Source: Hyunsoonleella ulvae (lineage in GTDB: Bacteria; Bacteroidota; Bacteroidia; Flavobacteriales; Flavobacteriaceae). From it: a stretch of DNA of 64,000 nucleotides. Made by a program: the position numbers and the translations under genes. Position 1 is the first letter of the stretch, and each line of letters starts with the position of its first letter. Of this stretch, positions 53,947 to 63,500 are shown in pieces. The stretch spans positions 868,001 to 932,000 of the forward strand of contig NZ_JAEPJQ010000001.1 of the NCBI RefSeq assembly GCF_016827605.1, in the 5' to 3' direction. The notes under the pieces were generated by a model. That model did no database searches. It was not told where the DNA came from and saw only the letters and a program-made list of their open reading frames with translations.

Positions 53947-54863
53947 TCTTTTAAGAAATTGATGTTTCTTTTTAAACCCGAATATTTGGTGCGTTTTACT
54001 GCTGATTTTTTAAATACCTTTCTAAACGTTTCTTCTGTGATGTCTTCCCAATCTTTTTTTGACATACTTAATAATTCTGGATGTGGATTGAATAGTGGCT
54101 CACTATGCGATTTTGAGAACCTATTCCATGGGCATACATCTTGACAGACATCGCAACCAAACATCCAATCATCAAACTTACCTTTGAATTCTGTAGGTAT
54201 ATTGTCTTTGAGTTCTATTGTGAAATATGAAATACATTTACTGCCTTCTACAACATAAGGCTCAACAATAGCTTCTGTTGGGCAGGCGTCAATACATGCC
54301 GTACAAGTGCCACAATGATCTGTTACTGGTGTATCGTACTCTAACTCTAAATCAATAATAAGCTCAGCAATAAAATAGAAAGAACCTATTTGCTGTGTTA
54401 GTAAATTAGAGTGTTTCCCAATCCATCCCAAACCAGATTTTGCTGCCCAAGCCTTATCTAGAACAGGTGCTGAATCTACAAAAGCTCTTCCATTAACTTC
54501 CCCAATTTCATCTTGAATAAAATGTAATAATGATTTTAGTTTGTCTTTAATAACGAAATGGTAATCTGTACCATAGGCATACTTTGATAGTTTGTAGCTT
54601 TCTGTGTTTTGTGTTTCTGAAGGAAAATAATTCAGTAACAAGGATACTACACTCTTTGAATCTTCAACTAATTTTGTGGGATCTAAGCGTTTATCAAAAT
54701 GATTTTCCATATAACGCATCTCTCCGTGCATATTTTGGTTTAACCATTTCTCTAACCTTGGAGCTTCTTCTTCCAAAAATTCGGCTTTGCTAATACCACA
54801 AGATAAAAAACCGAGGCGTTTTGCTTCGGTTTTTATGATATTAGAATATGTTGCTTTTTTCAC
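53943..54863 (-). CDS. queG: Epoxyqueuosine reductase QueG
   Basis: The 306-residue enzyme carries out the last step of queuosine synthesis in tRNA, using cobalamin and two 4Fe-4S clusters. The cluster motifs [16 protein letters not shown] and [11 protein letters not shown] are complete, as is the N-terminal DUF1730-type region ([13 protein letters not shown]...[14 protein letters not shown]). Its last 11 codons and stop form the right copy of the 35-bp repeat. Its stop overlaps the lacI stop by 4 bp, an arrangement created by the cassette border. Confidence 0.95.
   Translation of the reverse strand: MKKATYSNIIKTEAKRLGFLSCGISKAEFLEEEAPRLEKWLNQNMHGEMRYMENHFDKRLDPTKLVEDSKSVVSLLLNYFPSETQNTESYKLSKYAYGTDYHFVIKDKLKSLLHFIQDEIGEVNGRAFVDSAPVLDKAWAAKSGLGWIGKHSNLLTQQIGSFYFIAELIIDLELEYDTPVTDHCGTCTACIDACPTEAIVEPYVVEGSKCISYFTIELKDNIPTEFKGKFDDWMFGCDVCQDVCPWNRFSKSHSEPLFNPHPELLSMSKKDWEDITEETFRKVFKKSAVKRTKYSGLKRNINFLKD
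53944..53978. repeat. Right copy of the 35-bp direct repeat (native queG 3' end)
   Basis: Identical to 45719-45753. This copy is the functional C-terminal coding end of queG and also contains the lacI stop codon, so the right junction of the sucrose cassette runs exactly through the lacI terminus. Confidence 0.9.
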
Positions 54864-54910
54864 GTTAAGTTTAAAGCACCTAAATTACAATTTTCATATA
54901 AATAAGCTAC

Positions 54911-56251
54911 TTAATTGCAACCCATATCTATTGAGGATTGCGCATCAGCATTTGGAAAACAGTTCCCTGTTGGTAAGCTTTCTGGTTGGTAGCGTTTTAA
55001 ATTGTTATCATATAAAGCATTTTCAACAAAGGATGTTAACAAATCCACTTCATACTCTGTTAAATTTAAGGGTTGAAATTGTGAAGACAATTTATTTGAG
55101 GGTACATCAGTATTTTCAGCTATGGCATTATTTTTATAGCTTATAATTTCTCGGATAGATTTGAAACTACCTCCATGCCCATAAAACCCTGCATCTGTTA
55201 AATTATAAAGTTGCGGCGTTTTAAATTTATAATCATCATCTGGGTTTCCAGTAAATCCTCCTCTTCCCTTTTTGGTAGCTTCGTCCACTTCAGTCATTAT
55301 ATTCGAACCTGCCAAGTCCTTCATACCTAAAGCGTGGAATTCCATTCCATTAAGCCCAGGTCCTGAGTGACAAGAATAACATTTTCCTTTGCCAAAAAAC
55401 AGAATACCTCCTTCCATTTCGTCATCGTTCATAGCGTTTTCATCTCCTTTTAACCATTTTTGAAATGGTGCTTCACTCGCTAAAACTGTTCTTTCATAAG
55501 CTGCTATAGCCAATGCTGCATTCAATTTTGTATAACGTTCGTTTTCTAAAACATTCGGAAAAGCGACATCAAATAACGCTTTATAATCTGAATTGATAAT
55601 AAAATCTTCCTCTATTATAAGTCGGTGTACATCTAAACCTGCAATTGCTTGTGTTTCCACCCCTTCAAAACCAAACGTATTAGCTTCTTTTGGAGTGCCT
55701 GTAGTCCAATTAGCCTCTGTACCTATATTTGCTCCAATAGCCCCAAATTGACCATTCCACAACATCACTTCTTGGAAGGCTGAATTTAAAATACTTGGAC
55801 TTTTAATAGGTTGCACATCTAAATCTGCCTCTAAGTAATCGGGGGATTTAAGACGACCTTCACCATGGTTACCAAACCCTATACCTCCATCTCCAATACC
55901 TTGCTGTATACCACTTTGAAAGCCTGCAGCTGCATGATGGCAACTTGCACATGAGTAAGTGTTCATTCCCTGCGCTTTGCTTGGGTTCTTCCCCAAGGCT
56001 GTTTCATGGAAAAGTAACTGTCCCAGTTTAACTTTTGCCATAGTTATACTATTGTTAAGATCACTTGGGATAGCATTAAAATCGTTGGAAGCTGGCAATA
56101 TTAAAATAGTTTTTGAACCTGCTGTAGCTTGAATTTGTTTTTCTAAGAGGGATGTTATTGGAGTTTCTACATAATCGTCATTATCGACAGCACAGGAGCT
56201 TACAATCAATACAAAAACCAATAAAACGCTGAATATTTTTAAGGCATTCAT
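54911..56251 (-). CDS. Di-haem cytochrome c peroxidase (MauG/CcpA family), lipoprotein
   Basis: The 446-residue protein has a lipoprotein signal (lipobox VSSC, Cys20) and two c-type haem motifs: CASCH (101-105) in the N-terminal domain and CYSCH in the C-terminal domain (about residue 292-296). The surrounding LGQLLFHETALG and FFGKGKCYSCHSGPGLN are typical of bacterial di-haem peroxidases, which reduce peroxide in the periplasm; MauG-like oxidases look similar. It has its own promoter-like motif and lies between ruvB and queG. Confidence 0.9.
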   Translation of the reverse strand: MNALKIFSVLLVFVLIVSSCAVDNDDYVETPITSLLEKQIQATAGSKTILILPASNDFNAIPSDLNNSITMAKVKLGQLLFHETALGKNPSKAQGMNTYSCASCHHAAAGFQSGIQQGIGDGGIGFGNHGEGRLKSPDYLEADLDVQPIKSPSILNSAFQEVMLWNGQFGAIGANIGTEANWTTGTPKEANTFGFEGVETQAIAGLDVHRLIIEEDFIINSDYKALFDVAFPNVLENERYTKLNAALAIAAYERTVLASEAPFQKWLKGDENAMNDDEMEGGILFFGKGKCYSCHSGPGLNGMEFHALGMKDLAGSNIMTEVDEATKKGRGGFTGNPDDDYKFKTPQLYNLTDAGFYGHGGSFKSIREIISYKNNAIAENTDVPSNKLSSQFQPLNLTEYEVDLLTSFVENALYDNNLKRYQPESLPTGNCFPNADAQSSIDMGCN

Positions 56252-56277
56252 GAGTAAATAGTTTGGGTTATTTACCG

Positions 56278-56310
56278 CAAAGCTAAATCCAACACATAAA
56301 AACCTTACAA
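56278..56310 (-). promoter_or_regulatory. Bacteroidetes-type promoter of the di-haem peroxidase gene
   Basis: TAGCTTTG on the minus strand (56285-56278) fits TAnnTTTG, with TTG (56310-56308) 22 bp upstream. The -7 motif is 27 bp before the ATG. Confidence 0.45.
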
Positions 56311-56427
56311 TAATTTGTTGAACAACCTAAAAATTAGTTGTCGAGTCAAAATTGCGATGAACTGTTTTTTTTATACTATTAACTACACTAGCAACAATCG
56401 AAGTAGAATTTTGATGAGATTTAGATA

Positions 56428-57450
56428 CTAAAACAAACCTCCTTGAATATTCCCTTTTATCTTACCTAGATGTTTATACGCTTGCTCTGTTACTTCGCGT
56501 CCACGAGGAGTACGCATAATGAACCCTTGCTGGATAAGAAAGGGTTCATATACTTCTTCTATAGTTTCAGGACTCTCACTTACTGCTGTCGCAATGGTAG
56601 TAATCCCTACGGGACCTCCTTTAAATTTATCGATGATGGTAGATAAAATCTTGTTGTCCATTTCATCCAAACCATGGGCATCTACATTTAATGCTTCTAA
56701 TGCAAACTTTGCTATTTTTATATCAATACTGCCGTTTCCTTTTATTTGTGCAAAATCTCTAACACGTCGCAATAATGCATTAGCTATTCTTGGTGTACCT
56801 CTACTACGTCCTGCTATTTCTATAGCAGCTTCCATTGTGATAGGCACATTTAAAATAGAAGCACTTCGCTGTACAATAGTAGTCAATAAATCGGTTTTAT
56901 AATATTGCAGCCTACTTTGTATTCCAAAACGCGCACGCATGGGAGAGGTTAATAAACCCGAACGTGTTGTTGCTCCTACTAACGTAAACGGACTTAAATT
57001 GATTTGGACTGTACGGGCATTAGGCCCTGTTTCAATCATAATATCAATCTTGTAATCTTCCATAGCGGAGTACAAGTATTCCTCAACAATTGGGCTTAAA
57101 CGATGTATTTCATCAATAAATAGTACATCACGCTCATCTAGATTGGTTAATAAACCTGCAAGATCCCCTGGTTTATCTAAAACTGGACCTGAGGTTACTT
57201 TTATCCCTACATCTAACTCATTTGCTAAAATATGGGCTAACGTCGTTTTACCCAATCCTGGAGGTCCATGAAATAAAGTATGATCTAAAGCTTCTCCTCT
57301 TAAATTGGCTGCTTTTACAAAAATTTGAAGATTTTCCAACACTTGGTCTTGCCCCGTAAAATCATTAAAGGCTAATGGCCTCAACTTTTTTTCTACATCA
57401 AATTCTTCTGGAGAAAAATTATCGTTTGTTGGATCTAGGTTTTCGTTCAT
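56428..57450 (-). CDS. ruvB: Holliday junction branch migration ATPase RuvB
   Basis: The 340-residue AAA+ motor has [15 protein letters not shown] at the start, Walker [12 protein letters not shown], Walker [10 protein letters not shown], the sensor/arginine-finger region [18 protein letters not shown] and the C-terminal winged-helix with [17 protein letters not shown]. It drives branch migration on RuvA-bound junctions. It is separated from the peroxidase gene by 176 bp and appears monocistronic. Confidence 0.97.
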   Translation of the reverse strand: MNENLDPTNDNFSPEEFDVEKKLRPLAFNDFTGQDQVLENLQIFVKAANLRGEALDHTLFHGPPGLGKTTLAHILANELDVGIKVTSGPVLDKPGDLAGLLTNLDERDVLFIDEIHRLSPIVEEYLYSAMEDYKIDIMIETGPNARTVQINLSPFTLVGATTRSGLLTSPMRARFGIQSRLQYYKTDLLTTIVQRSASILNVPITMEAAIEIAGRSRGTPRIANALLRRVRDFAQIKGNGSIDIKIAKFALEALNVDAHGLDEMDNKILSTIIDKFKGGPVGITTIATAVSESPETIEEVYEPFLIQQGFIMRTPRGREVTEQAYKHLGKIKGNIQGGLF

Positions 57451-57563
57451 TACAACTTCAAATAAAAGTAGGGATTGCTTTTTAAAAGATTTTTTGGCAG
57501 GTTCCTACTTTTGCAGAAACGACAAAAATATATGCTTTCATTTAAAACAAATATAAACAAAAA

Positions 57564-57597
57564 GCCTTTCACATCTAACCGTAGTTAGTAGAAAGGC
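57564..57597 (-). terminator. Rho-independent terminator of the T9SS surface module
   Basis: On the minus strand GCCTTTC pairs with GAAAGGC around an inner CTAAC/GTTAG stem, followed by TTTTTGTTT. It lies 30 bp beyond the stop of the OmpA gene. Confidence 0.85.
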
Positions 57598-57626
57598 CCT
57601 TTCGGCTTTTGGTTGGGTTATGTTGG

Positions 57627-59513
57627 TTATTTTAGGATTGTAAATTCACAACGTCGGTTAATATCATATTCTTCATCAGTGCAAATACCTTCTTTAACAC
57701 ATTTGTTAAGTGGCTGCATTTCTCCATAACCTATACTTTTTAATCTATCTCTGGCTATGCCTTGGCTTACCAAATATTCTAAGGTTGAGGCTGCACGTTG
57801 TTTTGACAACTCTAAATTATATTGGTCTGGACCTCGTGCATCTGTATGTGCAGAAACTTCTACTTCCATAGATGGATACTTTTTCATTAAATCTACTAAA
57901 ACATTAAGGGTAGTAGCAGCATCTTCTCTAATATCTGATTTATCAAAATCGAAGAAAATTTTATCCAGCTCTACTTGTACAAGATCTGTATCTTTTTCTT
58001 TAACACGCTCTTCTGCATCTGCAAAAGACTCCAAACTTAGGTAGATATTATGTTGCACTTTTCCTTTGCTATCTGTAGAGAATTCTACATCTTGAGGAAT
58101 GTATGCTTTTCGTGTACCTCTTACTTTATACTTTTTATTTGGCTCTATTTTAAATATGTAATAGGCATCGTCTCCTACAATGGTATCCTGAATTACAGTT
58201 CCTGATTCATCAAACAAGGTTACCAAAGCTCCTGATAATAACTCCTTGCTATTTAAATCTTCTACCACACCTTCAACTTGATAGAATGTAAGCGGGTTCT
58301 TTTCTCTTTTGAAACCAAATAATCTATCGTAGCCTCCTCGGTTGGAAGACACAAAACCTCTATTATCTTTTTCTCTAACTACATAGGCAAAGTCGTCTAA
58401 AGGGCTGTTAATCGTGCTTCCCAAGTTTACTGGGGTATCAAATTCGCCATTTACCATATTACTTCTAAATACATCTAATCCGCCATAACCTAAATGTCCT
58501 ATTGATGAAAAATACAATACATTATATTTACTTATAAAAGGAAATTGTTCTCGGTGCTTGGTATTAATCGTTTCACCTAAATTCTCAGGTTCGCCATAGG
58601 TACCATCTTCATTTATGGCTACTTTAAAAATATCAAAACTCCCTAAAGTCCCAGGCATATCACTAGCAAAATACAAGGTTTTCTCATCTTTACTCAACGC
58701 TGGGTGCTCTGTACTATATGCGTTTGATGTAAATGGTAGTGCGATAACATTGGTCCACTCCCCATCTACCAATTCTGCTTTATAAATTTTAATATGTGCA
58801 ATGCGCTGTTCATCTGTTTTCTTTCGCGTTGTATTTGTTCTATTAAAATACATGGTTTTACCGTCTTTTGTAAACACAGCACTACTCTCATGGGATTCTG
58901 TATTTATTGATGCTGAAAATGGTTCTACATTTTCTAAGACATTCTCACTAGTTAAAGTGCCGCTATACAAATCTAAATACGGTAAGTTATTCCAAGAATA
59001 TGCTGGGTTTTCTGAATTTCTTGCGGATGCAAAAGCTACTTTATCATCTCCATAAAACGACAAGCCAAAATCACTACTAGAGTTTCTGTTTTCTATTTGC
59101 TTTAATTTAAAGGTATGCGGGGTTGTTTTATCTGTTTCCTCAATAAAAGCTAAAGTATTTATTTGCTTATTGTAATAGCGTCTTAAATGTTTGTCTGCTT
59201 CTTTATATTCCTTAACTCCTTTTAAGGCCTGGGCAAATCTAAAGTGATATTCAATATCTATAGAATCGCCATATTCCACAAACAATTCCCTGTATGTTTT
59301 AATGGCTTTTTGAAGACTGGCATTGTAGTAGTAACTATCTGCTAAATTCTGCAATACTTCTTGATTGCGTTCTTTAGTTTCATAAATTTCAGCTGCATCT
59401 TTATAAGCTCTCATTTCAAAAAGCTTATTTACACGCTTTAAATTTTTCTTTTGAGCAAACCCTATTCCACTAACTAATAAAAGGCTTGCAAGTATATATA
59501 TATGTTTTTTCAT
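57627..59513 (-). CDS. OmpA-family protein with TPR, WD40-like (PD40) and carboxypeptidase-regulatory domains
   Basis: The 628-residue protein has a signal peptide (residues 1-20, GIGFAQ), helical TPR-like repeats (~25-125), PD40 beta-propeller repeats (~135-400; AVFTKDGKTMYF, ALSKDEKTLYFASDMPG), a CarboxypepD_reg-like domain (~415-490) and a C-terminal OmpA peptidoglycan-binding domain (~510-628; FFDFDKSDIREDA, VEVSAHTDARGPDQYNLELSKQRA). This is the PorE-like layout often encoded after PorP/SprF. It anchors an outer-membrane complex to the cell wall. It is 18 bp behind the PorP/SprF gene. Confidence 0.92.
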   Translation of the reverse strand: MKKHIYILASLLLVSGIGFAQKKNLKRVNKLFEMRAYKDAAEIYETKERNQEVLQNLADSYYYNASLQKAIKTYRELFVEYGDSIDIEYHFRFAQALKGVKEYKEADKHLRRYYNKQINTLAFIEETDKTTPHTFKLKQIENRNSSSDFGLSFYGDDKVAFASARNSENPAYSWNNLPYLDLYSGTLTSENVLENVEPFSASINTESHESSAVFTKDGKTMYFNRTNTTRKKTDEQRIAHIKIYKAELVDGEWTNVIALPFTSNAYSTEHPALSKDEKTLYFASDMPGTLGSFDIFKVAINEDGTYGEPENLGETINTKHREQFPFISKYNVLYFSSIGHLGYGGLDVFRSNMVNGEFDTPVNLGSTINSPLDDFAYVVREKDNRGFVSSNRGGYDRLFGFKREKNPLTFYQVEGVVEDLNSKELLSGALVTLFDESGTVIQDTIVGDDAYYIFKIEPNKKYKVRGTRKAYIPQDVEFSTDSKGKVQHNIYLSLESFADAEERVKEKDTDLVQVELDKIFFDFDKSDIREDAATTLNVLVDLMKKYPSMEVEVSAHTDARGPDQYNLELSKQRAASTLEYLVSQGIARDRLKSIGYGEMQPLNKCVKEGICTDEEYDINRRCEFTILK

Positions 59514-59531
59514 GTTTCCTAGTATTAAATG

Positions 59532-60488
59532 TTAGAAGAATCTTGGGGAACGATCATACCCATTTTTAAATCCGAATAAATCCACATCAAAAAGAATAAA
59601 TATTTCGTGAGATCCTGAATTGAAATCTCCTAAATTATTGGTAGTATAATCGTAAGCATACCCTATTCTTAAATCTGGAGTAACTCTAAAATTTACCAGA
59701 GCACTCATCGCATCTCCTAAACGGTACCCTAAACCTGCTTCTAGTTTTTCATTTATTAAAACGTTAGCAGTAATATCTAGAGCTAATGGTGCTCCCTTAA
59801 CTGATCTCGCCATGAATGCGGGCTTTAGTTTTAATTTTGAGTTAAGATCGAAAATATAACCTCCTGTAAAGAAATAATGTACACTTTCTACACCTGTTGC
59901 TTTAATACCGTTTTCATTTTCAAGATGTTTTGTAGATAACATATTGGGTGCCGAAATACCTAAGTAATAATGCTCTGTAAAAAAGAATGCTCCTATACCT
60001 AAATTTGGGAACGCACGATTAAGGTTTTCATTAAATGCGATATCTCCACTTGCTGGTCCGTTTTGTAATTGCAAACCATTAAAGTTGGTATCAAACATGC
60101 GCACACCTGCTTTTAATCCGAAAGAAATTTTTGTTTCTATACCAACAGGTAATACGTAAGCAAAATCTGCAAAAATGTTATTCTCGTTTACAATATCGCC
60201 AATGTTATCGTTGGTAAATGACACGCCCATCTCTATTTTATCGTTAATGGGTGTATGGGCAAAAAAGGTTCCGGTTCTTGGTGCCCCTTCTAAGCCTACC
60301 CATTGAGTTCTATATAATCCACCAAGGTTTAAAATACCTTCTTCTGCTGTTGCATAAGCTGGATTTATCACACTCATGTTATACATATATTGTGTGAACT
60401 GTGGATCTTGTTGTGCAAAACTTTGTAATGACAGGAACGTCAAACTTAACAAAGCAGCTATTTTATGATATATATTTAAATGTTTCAT
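59532..60488 (-). CDS. PorP/SprF-family T9SS membrane protein
   Basis: The 318-residue protein has a signal peptide (residues 1-25, LQSFAQ) and the family signature QDPQFTQYMYNMSVINPAYA directly after it, followed by a 14-strand-type barrel with VGLEGAPRTGTFFAHTPI and a C-terminal region DLRIGYAYDYTTNNLGDFNSGSHEIFILFDV. PorP/SprF proteins help deliver or anchor large T9SS type B cargo, usually the adhesin encoded just upstream, as here (27-bp gap). Confidence 0.93.
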   Translation of the reverse strand: MKHLNIYHKIAALLSLTFLSLQSFAQQDPQFTQYMYNMSVINPAYATAEEGILNLGGLYRTQWVGLEGAPRTGTFFAHTPINDKIEMGVSFTNDNIGDIVNENNIFADFAYVLPVGIETKISFGLKAGVRMFDTNFNGLQLQNGPASGDIAFNENLNRAFPNLGIGAFFFTEHYYLGISAPNMLSTKHLENENGIKATGVESVHYFFTGGYIFDLNSKLKLKPAFMARSVKGAPLALDITANVLINEKLEAGLGYRLGDAMSALVNFRVTPDLRIGYAYDYTTNNLGDFNSGSHEIFILFDVDLFGFKNGYDRSPRFF

Positions 60489-60515
60489 TTGTCTAAATTT
60501 TGCTTTATCTATAAA

Positions 60516-63500
60516 TTATCTGCTTAAGTATAAGCGTCCTTGTTCTGGGGCATCCACCCCGTTATTAAATCTAAAAATATAGAAGTACACACCTACTGGT
60601 AAGTCGCCTTTTACAACAACTCGTCCTTGGTTTGATGTTCCATCAAATCGTGGTGTGTTTGCATTACCTTTGTACACTATATTTCCGTTTCTGTTAAATA
60701 TCTCTAATTCAAAATTTGGATAAATGATACTTAAGTTGTCAATATCATAAGTGTCGTTTACACCATCTCCATTTGGCGAGAATCCATCGGGTAAACTTAA
60801 TTTTCCACAAGCCGTAATATCAGGTACTACTTCTAATCTTACAGAACTCTCACATCCTGTAGCTTGGTCGATTAAAGCGGCATAATATGTAAAAGGTCCC
60901 AATTCGGTATCTTCTGAAATTTGATTTCCGCCTATTGGTGCGTCATACCACACTATATTGTCTAATGTAGCTTCGTATTCTACAATATTATCTGATAATG
61001 TACTTAGCGTTGGACCATCATTGATACAATATGTTTCTGTACTATCTTCTAATGTAGGTGTTAGTGCATCATTTATAGTAACATCAACACGTTCTGCCAC
61101 TGATGATTCACATCCAGTATTATTTGTTTGTGTAGCGTAGTAATCTTCTCCATCTACCAATGCATCTGTATCTGTAACTGGGGATGTTAGCGCTGCATCT
61201 TCGTACCAATTTACAGTTCCTGTGGCACGGATGCTATTGCTTAAATCAGCCACAACTGGCATATCTGCCAAACAAAATGTAGGGTTAGGCTCTAAAATAA
61301 TTACTGGTAAACTATCATCGATAGTCACTGTAACATCGGCTGTTGCATCTGGAGAACATGGTGTTGTTGCAGTTACTGTGTAGGTATAAGTACCAGCTGT
61401 ATCTACTGAAGGATCAAACACTCCTGTACCACTAATTAAAGCTGGAGACCAAGTTCCTCCTGTTTGCGCATCGGTTCCTAAAAGTGTAAATAAATCTGTA
61501 GTACCATCTCCAGCACATGCTGCTAATGATGCATTAACTCCTGCATTTGGTGCTTCAACCACATTTACTTCTACATCACTACTTACTGTACCGCAAGCAT
61601 TTGTAATGGTATATGTGTATATTCCTGATGTATCTATTGCAGGATCGAAATCTCCAGTACCACTTGTTAGGGCAGGAGACCATGTTCCTCCTGTATCTGC
61701 AGCACCTAATAGTGTAAATAAATCTATTACTGCATCAGAACTACAAATATCTATGTTTGCATCTGTTCCTGCGCTTTGTGGTTCTTCAATTGTTACCGTA
61801 ATAGAGGTACTATCGTCAACACACGGAGCGTTGGCAGATACCAAATATGTAAAGTTGTAAGTGCCAGCGGCTAATCCTGATGCATCAAAAATGCTTCCTG
61901 TTAAAGCTCCTGTTGTATCATCATCATTCCATGTACCTCCTGCATCTTCTGTACCATCTAAACCATTGAATAAATCAATACTGTTATTATCGTTACATGC
62001 TGTAATAGCTGTAGTGTTAGGGTTTCCTGCATTAGGAGTTTGATATACTCTTACTGTTACCGCTGTTCTTACCGAAGACTCACATGTAGTACCTGCAATA
62101 TCGGTTTGAGATGCGTAATATATTGTATTATCAACTAAGGTGTCTCCGTTAGAAAGTAAGTTTCCACCAGTTAAAGCGTCATACCATCTAATATCTGTCC
62201 CAGTAGCTACTAAATCCCCTATTGTAGCACTATCACAAAATTCTTGAGTTGCTGAAGCCGTTGGAGCTGAAATATCATTTATAACGATACTCACGGTTAT
62301 ATTAACATCATCACAACTTCCAATAGCATCTACATCGTAAGTAAAATTATATGTTCCTACTGTAAGACCATCAATAGTTACTATATTTCCTGTAAGCGCC
62401 CCTGTAGTATCATCATCGTTCCAACTTCCTATTTGATCTTCATCCGCTAATAAATCGAATAGATCATAGGTTTGCCCTGTAGTAACTTCTGAGACACAAA
62501 ACTCTACAGGTGTATTTGCAGTTCCTGATTCTGGAGCGTCTTCCACTGTAACTGTTACGGTTGAACTATTTGTACATGTATTTACATCTGTAATAGTATA
62601 TGTAAAACTGTATGTCCCTATGACCAACTGTGTTAAATCTACATCACTTCCTGTTAAAGCACCTGTTGTATCATCATCTGTCCAAGTACCTCCTGCGTTT
62701 TCTCCTGTTAACTGACCGAATAGATCTAAAGGCGAATTTGCAACCAATTCGTTTTCACAAAATGTGGCGGGAGATGGTGTACCTGTATTTGGTAATGGGT
62801 TGATAATTACCTGAACCGTTACTAATGGGTCATCACAACTTCCTATAGCATCCACATCAAAAGTATAATTATACGTTCCTGACATCAGCCCAGATAAATC
62901 CACTGTATTTGGGGTTGTGGCTCCTGTATTGTCTGTACCCACATACCAAGTTCCTGTTTGATCTTCATTCTCTAACAAATCGAATAAATCATAACTTGAT
63001 GGGGCTGATCCTTCACAAAACTCTGGGAAAGCAGCAACTGGTGTTCCTGATTCTGGAGCATCCTCAATTGTAATAACTACTGTTGTACTATTTGTACAAT
63101 TATTTACATCTGTAATGGTGTAAGTAAAGTTATAGCTCCCTATAGCTAATACTGTCAAATCTACATCGCTTCCTGTTAAAGCGCCTGTTGTATCATCATC
63201 TGTCCAAGTACCTCCTGCGTCTTCTCCTGTTAACTGACCGAATAAGTCTAAAGGCGAATTTGCTACTACATCATTTTCACAAAATGTAGCAGGCGATGGT
63301 GTACCTGTATTTGGTAATGGGTTGATAATTACCTGAACCGTTACCAATGGGTCATCACAACTCCCTATAGCGTCCACATCAAAAGTATAATTATACGTTC
63401 CTGACATCAGCCCAGATAAATCTACAGTATTTGGAGTTGTGGCTCCTGTATTGTCTGTACCCACATACCATGTTCCTGTTTGATCTTCACTCTCTAACAA

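Noticed and set aside
45719-53978. Insertion-sequence composite transposon as origin of the sucrose cassette
   Set aside because: There is no transposase and no inverted terminal repeats; the 35-bp repeats are direct and match a gene 3' end, which fits site-specific or homologous insertion better.
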